From Clostridia bacterium (GTDB lineage: Bacteria > Bacillota_A > Clostridia > Peptostreptococcales > Anaerovoracaceae): DNA of 6,205 nt. The position numbers were made by a program, and so were the translations under genes. Positions 1-3,799 of the stretch are shown piece by piece; the stretch's first letter is position 1; every line of letters starts with the position of its first letter. The stretch is taken from positions 1 through 6,205 of the forward strand of contig JAKSSI010000087.1 of assembly GCA_024403175.1 (NCBI GenBank), in the 5' to 3' direction. The notes under the pieces are model-generated. The model had not been told where the DNA came from, did not search any database, and was given only the letters and a program-made list of their open reading frames with translations.

Positions 1-240
1 CTTTGCACCATCTTCTAAAACAAGTGGACCATGCATTTCAATTCCTTGAGGTTCGGAACCTGACATACCAGTTGTTAGTGTAACCCCTGTCTTAATAGTT
101 AAACTATCGAAAGAGTTAAACTTTGTTTTTAAAGAAGTGTCTTTGCTGTAAGTTACATTGCCAAGATTTGCGGCAAATGCAGTGCAAACCGAACAAAGTA
201 CAAGTACAACCACAAGAATCATTGATAGAAGTTTTTTCAT
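1..240 (-). CDS. Secreted protein of unknown function, N-terminal part only (cut by window edge)
   Basis: The 80 visible codons start at an ATG (238-240) and stay open to the left edge, so the C-terminal part is missing. The start is supported by an AAAGGG ribosome binding site at 249-254, eight bases upstream. The first ~23 residues form a classic Sec signal peptide: MKK, then a hydrophobic core (LLSMILVVVLVLCSVC), then a signal peptidase I type site, TAFA|AN. No clear lipobox is placed where a lipoprotein would need it, so I expect a released or surface protein rather than a lipoprotein. The mature part seen is polar and rich in Thr, Ser, Gly and Lys. I do not recognise a domain in it and assign no function. 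It has its own promoter and is separated from the genes upstream by a terminator, so it is probably a single transcription unit or the first gene of one. Confidence 0.8.
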   Translation of the reverse strand, partial: MKKLLSMILVVVLVLCSVCTAFAANLGNVTYSKDTSLKTKFNSFDSLTIKTGVTLTTGMSGSEPQGIEMHGPLVLEDGAK

Positions 241-284
241 TCCATTTACCCTTTAAAATTATAATATAAAAAATATATTTTAAA

Positions 285-297
285 TTATTATATCATA
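285..297 (-). promoter_or_regulatory. Extended -10 promoter for the secreted protein gene
   Basis: On the minus strand this reads TATGATATAATAA. It contains a perfect TATAAT (287-292) preceded by TG one base away, the extended -10 motif TGnTATAAT of vegetative sigma-A promoters. No good -35 hexamer is found at 16-18 bases, which fits an extended -10 promoter. Transcription would start near 280 and leave an A/T-rich leader of about 40 bases before the ATG at 240. The same 13 bases occur at the cls promoter (2360-2372). The rest of 241-330 is A/T-rich and shows nothing else I can support. Confidence 0.65.
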
Positions 298-319
298 TAG
301 GATCAAAACGAATTAATAC

Positions 320-359
320 AAAAAATATTACCTCTACTTTACTATAATTAAAATAGAGG
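320..359 (-). terminator. Rho-independent terminator after the CoA-transferase remnant
   Basis: On the minus strand CCTCTATTTT (359-350) pairs with AAAGTAGAGG (340-331) around a nine-base loop. The stem is ten base pairs with one U-G wobble. It is followed by TAATA and six T residues (325-320). The wobble becomes a C-A mismatch if read on the plus strand, and the T-run is only on the minus-strand side, so it works for minus-strand transcripts. It lies 22 bases past the stop codon of the dead CaiB/BaiF remnant and was probably that gene's own terminator. It may now end transcripts reading through from cls. Confidence 0.75.
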
Positions 360-380
360 CAACAAATACATTATTAAGTT

Positions 381-527
381 TTACAGTACGCCATCTTCCT
401 TTAGAGCTACAATTTCTTCGTCTGTAAGATGAAGAATGCCCTTGTAAACCTCTTCGTTGCGCTAACCAAGTGTTGGAGCAAGTTCAAGCTTAAATTTAGA
501 ATTGCTCATGTGGAATGGAGAACTAAA
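381..527 (-). pseudogene. CaiB/BaiF family III CoA-transferase, C-terminal remnant
   Basis: One minus-strand frame of 49 codons ends at TAA (381-383). It reads FSSPFHMSN, then LELAPTLG, a TAG stop (462-464), RNEEVYKGILHL, and finally TDEEIVALKEDGVL. This matches the usual C-terminus of family III CoA-transferases, APTLGEHNEEVL, then LSDEEI, then LKEEGVI. Here GAG (Glu) has become TAG and the next codon CAC (His) has become CGC (Arg), each by one base change. Two in-frame TAA codons precede the fragment, and the remaining ~350 residues of the family are absent. Intact members move CoA between organic acids and acyl-CoAs in the cytoplasm. This copy cannot make such an enzyme. The family match is from memory of the C-terminal motif; I am confident of it because the register holds to the final residues. 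Confidence 0.82.
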
Positions 528-541
528 TTATTATTTAGCTT

Positions 542-760
542 CTATTCCCTAACAAATCTCTTATCATTTGCCAGAATTTCATCATCTGAAATGTATCTTT
601 CAACTTCCATGTACAGATCGTACTTTTCACGAAGATCCTTGATCGTATTCATCATCGGAATTGCATGGTGTGCATCAATTGCTTTCTGATTGCTACAGCT
701 GTCAATAAGCAACACGGTTTCTTCATCATCCATCGGGAAGAAATAATAGTAACGAATGTT
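542..760 (-). pseudogene. ABM-type (quinol monooxygenase-like) protein, N-terminally truncated remnant
   Basis: The open frame after a TGA at 761-763 begins NIRYYYFFPMDDEET and runs 72 residues to TAG (542-544). The pattern YFFP-DDEETVLLIDS, NQKAIDAHH, PMM, LREKYDL, VERYI matches the second half of small dimeric ferredoxin-like proteins of the antibiotic biosynthesis monooxygenase family, which are about 100 residues long. The first ~35 residues, the first strand and helix, are missing. Their place is taken by the 3' end of cls, which stops only 13 bases upstream. The only ATG (731-733) lies inside the domain and has no ribosome binding site. An AGAAGGG (764-770) stands six bases from an ATT codon (755-757), but a start there would still give half a domain. 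The usual Trp in the S-W-E-N-Q-type segment is Cys here (SCSNQ). Most likely a deletion remnant; a short expressed peptide cannot be excluded. Confidence 0.75.
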
Positions 761-773
761 TCACCCTTCTTTT

Positions 774-2342
774 CTACATCAACGGTGCAACAAGTTTCAT
801 AATTCCGCCGACTATCTTGTAAAAGAGCTTTTCATTTTGAATAGCATCGTTATCTATTTTTCTGCACTTACCAAGAGTTTTCTTAAAATCCATTTCTATG
901 GCATTAATGCAAGAACAGTTGTACATATAAGTTGCACATTCAAAGTGGTGATACAAACTTCTATAATCAAGATTAATTGTTCCAACAACAGCCCTTTCAT
1001 AATCGCTTACAAACACCTTTGCATGAACAAAGCCCGGTGTATATTCGTAGATTTTGACCCCTGATTCAACCAAATGTTTGTAATGGGATTTCGCCAACGC
1101 AAAAGGAATTTTTTTATCTGGAATTCCAGGAAGAATCAGCTTAACATCTATTCCCCTCTGAGCCGCAAATATAAGAGCATTCTCCATCTTATTGTCTAAA
1201 ATCAAATACGGAGTCATAATGTGCACAAACTTTTGAGCACGGTTTAGAATATCCATATACACATTCTCACCTACGCTATATTCGTCCAGTGGAGAATCTG
1301 AAAATGGCATTACAAAACCGTCACTATCGGTTTTTTCTGGGTCGAAGGAGCACTCATTCCAGCAAGGATCTTTCTCATCTATATTCCACATTTGCAGAAA
1401 CATTAAAGTAAAACTAGAAACTGCTTCGCCCTTAATCATTACTGCAGCATCTTTCCAATGCCCAAAGCGAACCTTCTTATTGATGTATTCATCAGCAAGA
1501 TTAACGCCACCATTAAATGCCACTTTATTGTCTATAACAAGAATTTTTCTATGATCTCTATTATTGAAAGTTGTCGAGATAAACGGATGAATTTCAGAAA
1601 AAGGCTTGCACTTTATGCCTAATTTGGACAACCTTTTATCGTAATCAAAAGATAGTGATGTTATTTCGCACATTCCATCGTACATGACTCTAACATCTAC
1701 ACCCTGCGCCACTTTTTCTTTTAAAATCTGTAGCACAGCACCCCACATATAGCCTTCTTCAATGATAAAGTACTCAAGGAAGATAAACTTCTCAGCTTTG
1801 CGAAGTTCTTCAATTAGAGCATCAAATTTTTCTTCACCTGAAGATAAATAGCTAACTTTAGAGTTTTTGTATATAGGGTATGAGCCACTCAAGTTTATAT
1901 AGTGATTTAAATCTTTAACCCCAGAGTTAATAATTTCCGGAGTTAAAAGCACAGAACTATCTTGCTTTATTACTCCTTTACTAACTTCATAAAGGTCAGC
2001 AAGTCTCTTTTTTATAAGACGATAACCAATATCGGCCTTGGTGTATAAAAGAAGAATACTGGCTGGCACCGGAGCTGCAGCCAAGAACAATAGCCATGTC
2101 ATCTTGGATGTAGCATCCATGTTGCAATTCCAAAGATAGAAAAACATGCCTATCATAAAGATCCATTGAATTACTACAAACCACTCAATATAGGTATTAA
2201 ACCAATTGTAAATGGAAAAAAGTAAAACAAGTTCAATAAGAATAAGTGCCAAAAACAAAAAGGCACGACTAAATAGAATTTGAAGAATTTTATTCTTCGG
2301 CTCCTTTAAAAGCCTAAGTTCTTTTAAAACCTTTTCATTCAT
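774..2342 (-). CDS. cls: Cardiolipin synthase (phospholipase D superfamily)
   Basis: A complete 522-residue membrane enzyme that joins two phosphatidylglycerol molecules to give cardiolipin and glycerol. Residues ~23-46, ~52-72 and ~81-100 are hydrophobic segments that anchor it in the membrane; the cytoplasmic catalytic part follows. Both HKD motifs of the phospholipase D fold are intact: HRKILVID with H264, K266, D271, followed by NGGVNLADEY, and HAKVFVSD with H440, K442, D447, followed by GTINLDYRS. The length fits the family (about 480-520) and the end, KLVAPLM, resembles the usual Cls C-terminus, so the gene is whole. The ATG at 2340-2342 follows a GGGGG ribosome binding site (2351-2355) at eight bases and a promoter at 2360-2372. 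It is transcribed alone, after the terminator of the GRE-carrier unit. Two dead gene remnants lie just downstream, with no terminator before 359. Residues 330-360 are the acidic linker between the two HKD halves. Confidence 0.95.
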   Translation of the reverse strand: MNEKVLKELRLLKEPKNKILQILFSRAFLFLALILIELVLLFSIYNWFNTYIEWFVVIQWIFMIGMFFYLWNCNMDATSKMTWLLFLAAAPVPASILLLYTKADIGYRLIKKRLADLYEVSKGVIKQDSSVLLTPEIINSGVKDLNHYINLSGSYPIYKNSKVSYLSSGEEKFDALIEELRKAEKFIFLEYFIIEEGYMWGAVLQILKEKVAQGVDVRVMYDGMCEITSLSFDYDKRLSKLGIKCKPFSEIHPFISTTFNNRDHRKILVIDNKVAFNGGVNLADEYINKKVRFGHWKDAAVMIKGEAVSSFTLMFLQMWNIDEKDPCWNECSFDPEKTDSDGFVMPFSDSPLDEYSVGENVYMDILNRAQKFVHIMTPYLILDNKMENALIFAAQRGIDVKLILPGIPDKKIPFALAKSHYKHLVESGVKIYEYTPGFVHAKVFVSDYERAVVGTINLDYRSLYHHFECATYMYNCSCINAIEMDFKKTLGKCRKIDNDAIQNEKLFYKIVGGIMKLVAPLM

Positions 2343-2359
2343 TCCCCTGTCCCCCTAAT

Positions 2360-2372
2360 TTATTATATCATA
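2360..2372 (-). promoter_or_regulatory. Extended -10 promoter for cls
   Basis: The minus strand reads TATGATATAATAA, containing TGnTATAAT with the -10 hexamer at 2362-2367. At 17 bases upstream the -35 position reads TTAGCC, a poor match that lies in the loop and stem of the preceding terminator, so activity should rest on the extended -10. Start of transcription is expected near 2355, giving a leader of only ~12 bases. This contains the GGGGG ribosome binding site and ends at the ATG at 2342. The same 13 bases occur at 285-297. Confidence 0.65.
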
Positions 2373-2401
2373 AAAAAATCAGCAGGCTAATCGCCTGCTG
2401 A
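2372..2401 (-). terminator. Strong rho-independent terminator of the GRE-carrier unit
   Basis: TCAGCAGGC (2401-2393) pairs perfectly with GCCTGCTGA (2387-2379) around a five-base loop, GATTA. Seven T residues follow directly (2378-2372). The stem is nine base pairs and G/C-rich next to the loop, a textbook intrinsic terminator. It begins 28 bases after the stop codon of the carrier gene and separates that transcript from cls. Confidence 0.93.
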
Positions 2402-2429
2402 CTTTTCAAGTTATTATTTATTTCTATTG

Positions 2430-3734
2430 TTACTTAACAATCTTGAGCATACCAACGAGTGTTAATAATGCTGCTGCACCGAGTAATACGAATGTGAATA
2501 AGAACTGCTTTGGAACAAGTGCGTCACGTGTCTTTTCATCATCGCATGTTGCAAGAAGGAGTGATCCGCCTGTGGAGAATGGGGATACGCCTGTAAGTGC
2601 ACCACCAACCAGAATAGCTGTCATAAGTTCGTTGATCTGGAAGTTTGGATTTGCAGCGCAAAGAGATGCTGCGATTGGCATAAGCACTGGGTATACAACG
2701 GAAAGAGCAGATGAGAAGAAGCTCATTAATCCGGATACGATAAGGAGTGCTGTTGGGATAAGCCAGTTTGGAATATTTGTGGAAATCCACTTTCCGAGGA
2801 TATCGGAAAGACCATTAGCCTGAGCAATACCCATTAAGAGGCCTACGCCTGTTACCATGAACATTGTGTTCCATGGAAGACTCTTAACCATTGTGCTTTC
2901 GTTGCCAAGCTTAAGAACTGCGCAGATAACTGCACCAGCAAGGCAGAGTACACGAACATCAAGGTGTGTTCCCATCCACTTTGCAAATGGAGCATTAACA
3001 TATGTGCTAAGAATCATGGAGAGAAGTGCAATACCAACTACTACAAGGATGAGAATGAAAGTAGTCTTCTGCTTGGAATTCATTTTTGCCGGTTCGCGAA
3101 CATCGATAGACTTAGCCTTCCAACCCTTGAAGAATACATAGATAAGAGCAATAAGAACTACTCCCATTGGAAGCTGATTAAAACCAGCTGCAATACTTAC
3201 GTGATAAGCTGCATCTGTAGCAACACCAGCGTTTTCAAGAAGAGCCTGTGTTGTTGCAGCGCCGCCAGCCCAGTACATACCGCCACCCATTGTAGCAGCA
3301 AGAAGAATTCCTAAGCTGATAAGTGGATTAATTTCAGCAGCTGCGCAAATTGTGAAAGCAACAGGTCCGATGAAAGTAACTGTTGCATAGTTTCCTGCAC
3401 CAAGTGTAGAAATTACAAGAGCTACAAGGAAAAGAGCAATTGGGGAAGCCCAAGATGCCTTACGGAATCTATAAATGAGGTGATCAGAAATGATACCTAC
3501 TGTTCCGTTCTGTGCAGCATAACCAAAGAACATTGGAATTGACATCAATGTAAAGAGAACCTTGTAAGGCCAGAAGCCGAGGATCTTATTGATGCTCATA
3601 CCGCAAATTACATATCCAATAAGGAATGCAAAGAAGAATGAAAGCACACCAAGGTTAAGCTTAAACTTAAACGCAAGGATAATGCTCAGCGCAAGTGCTA
3701 ATACGCAAAGAAGTACGATAGTATTACTTGCCAT
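2430..3734 (-). CDS. MatC/SLC13-like carboxylate carrier (ion transporter superfamily)
   Basis: A complete, very hydrophobic 434-residue inner-membrane protein with roughly ten to twelve membrane segments and almost no soluble domain. The first half, LNLGVLSFFFAFLIGY, then GFWPYKVLFTL, MFFGYAAQNGT (~68-78) and YRFRKAS, matches the N-terminal domain of the dicarboxylate carrier MatC and related SLC13-type permeases. A charged cytoplasmic loop (~203-224) separates it from the second half. There FFSSALSVVYPVLMP (~339-353) and GGALTGVSPFSTGG (~377-390) form the re-entrant Ser/Pro/Thr-rich signature usual for the substrate and cation site of this superfamily. Known members import malonate or C4-type dicarboxylates, commonly driven by Na+ or H+; the substrate here is not proven. 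It starts 65 bases after the GRE stop with no terminator between, and a strong terminator follows it. It was therefore probably co-transcribed with the GRE and supplies its substrate or exports its product. The start is fixed by a perfect Shine-Dalgarno site. Confidence 0.85.
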   Translation of the reverse strand: MASNTIVLLCVLALALSIILAFKFKLNLGVLSFFFAFLIGYVICGMSINKILGFWPYKVLFTLMSIPMFFGYAAQNGTVGIISDHLIYRFRKASWASPIALFLVALVISTLGAGNYATVTFIGPVAFTICAAAEINPLISLGILLAATMGGGMYWAGGAATTQALLENAGVATDAAYHVSIAAGFNQLPMGVVLIALIYVFFKGWKAKSIDVREPAKMNSKQKTTFILILVVVGIALLSMILSTYVNAPFAKWMGTHLDVRVLCLAGAVICAVLKLGNESTMVKSLPWNTMFMVTGVGLLMGIAQANGLSDILGKWISTNIPNWLIPTALLIVSGLMSFFSSALSVVYPVLMPIAASLCAANPNFQINELMTAILVGGALTGVSPFSTGGSLLLATCDDEKTRDALVPKQFLFTFVLLGAAALLTLVGMLKIVK

Positions 3735-3740
3735 AAAAAA

Positions 3741-3746
3741 CCTCCT
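3741..3746 (-). promoter_or_regulatory. Perfect AGGAGG ribosome binding site of the carrier gene
   Basis: The minus strand reads AGGAGG, six T residues, then ATG (3734-3732). It is the strongest Shine-Dalgarno site in the window and fixes the carrier start. The rest of the 65-base gap (3735-3799) is A/T-rich, with no hairpin and no convincing promoter, which supports co-transcription with the GRE gene. Confidence 0.85.
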
Positions 3747-3799
3747 AAATAATTACTAATAAAATATATGCTTTAACCCTCTCATCTTAAGGTTTGTGC

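Noticed and set aside
258..263. A second TATAAT upstream of the secreted protein gene
   Set aside because: Transcription from it would start at about the ribosome binding site, leaving no usable leader.
429..689. Plus-strand open frame opposite the two remnants
   Set aside because: It is antisense to the ABM and CaiB/BaiF remnants, has no ribosome binding site and no recognisable features.
2443..3314. Plus-strand open frames opposite the carrier gene
   Set aside because: They are antisense shadows of the carrier, without initiation signals; the minus-strand frame has clear transporter homology.
3735..3799. A promoter between the GRE and carrier genes
   Set aside because: A/T-rich stretches resemble -10 elements, but no spaced -35/-10 pair or extended -10 is convincing.
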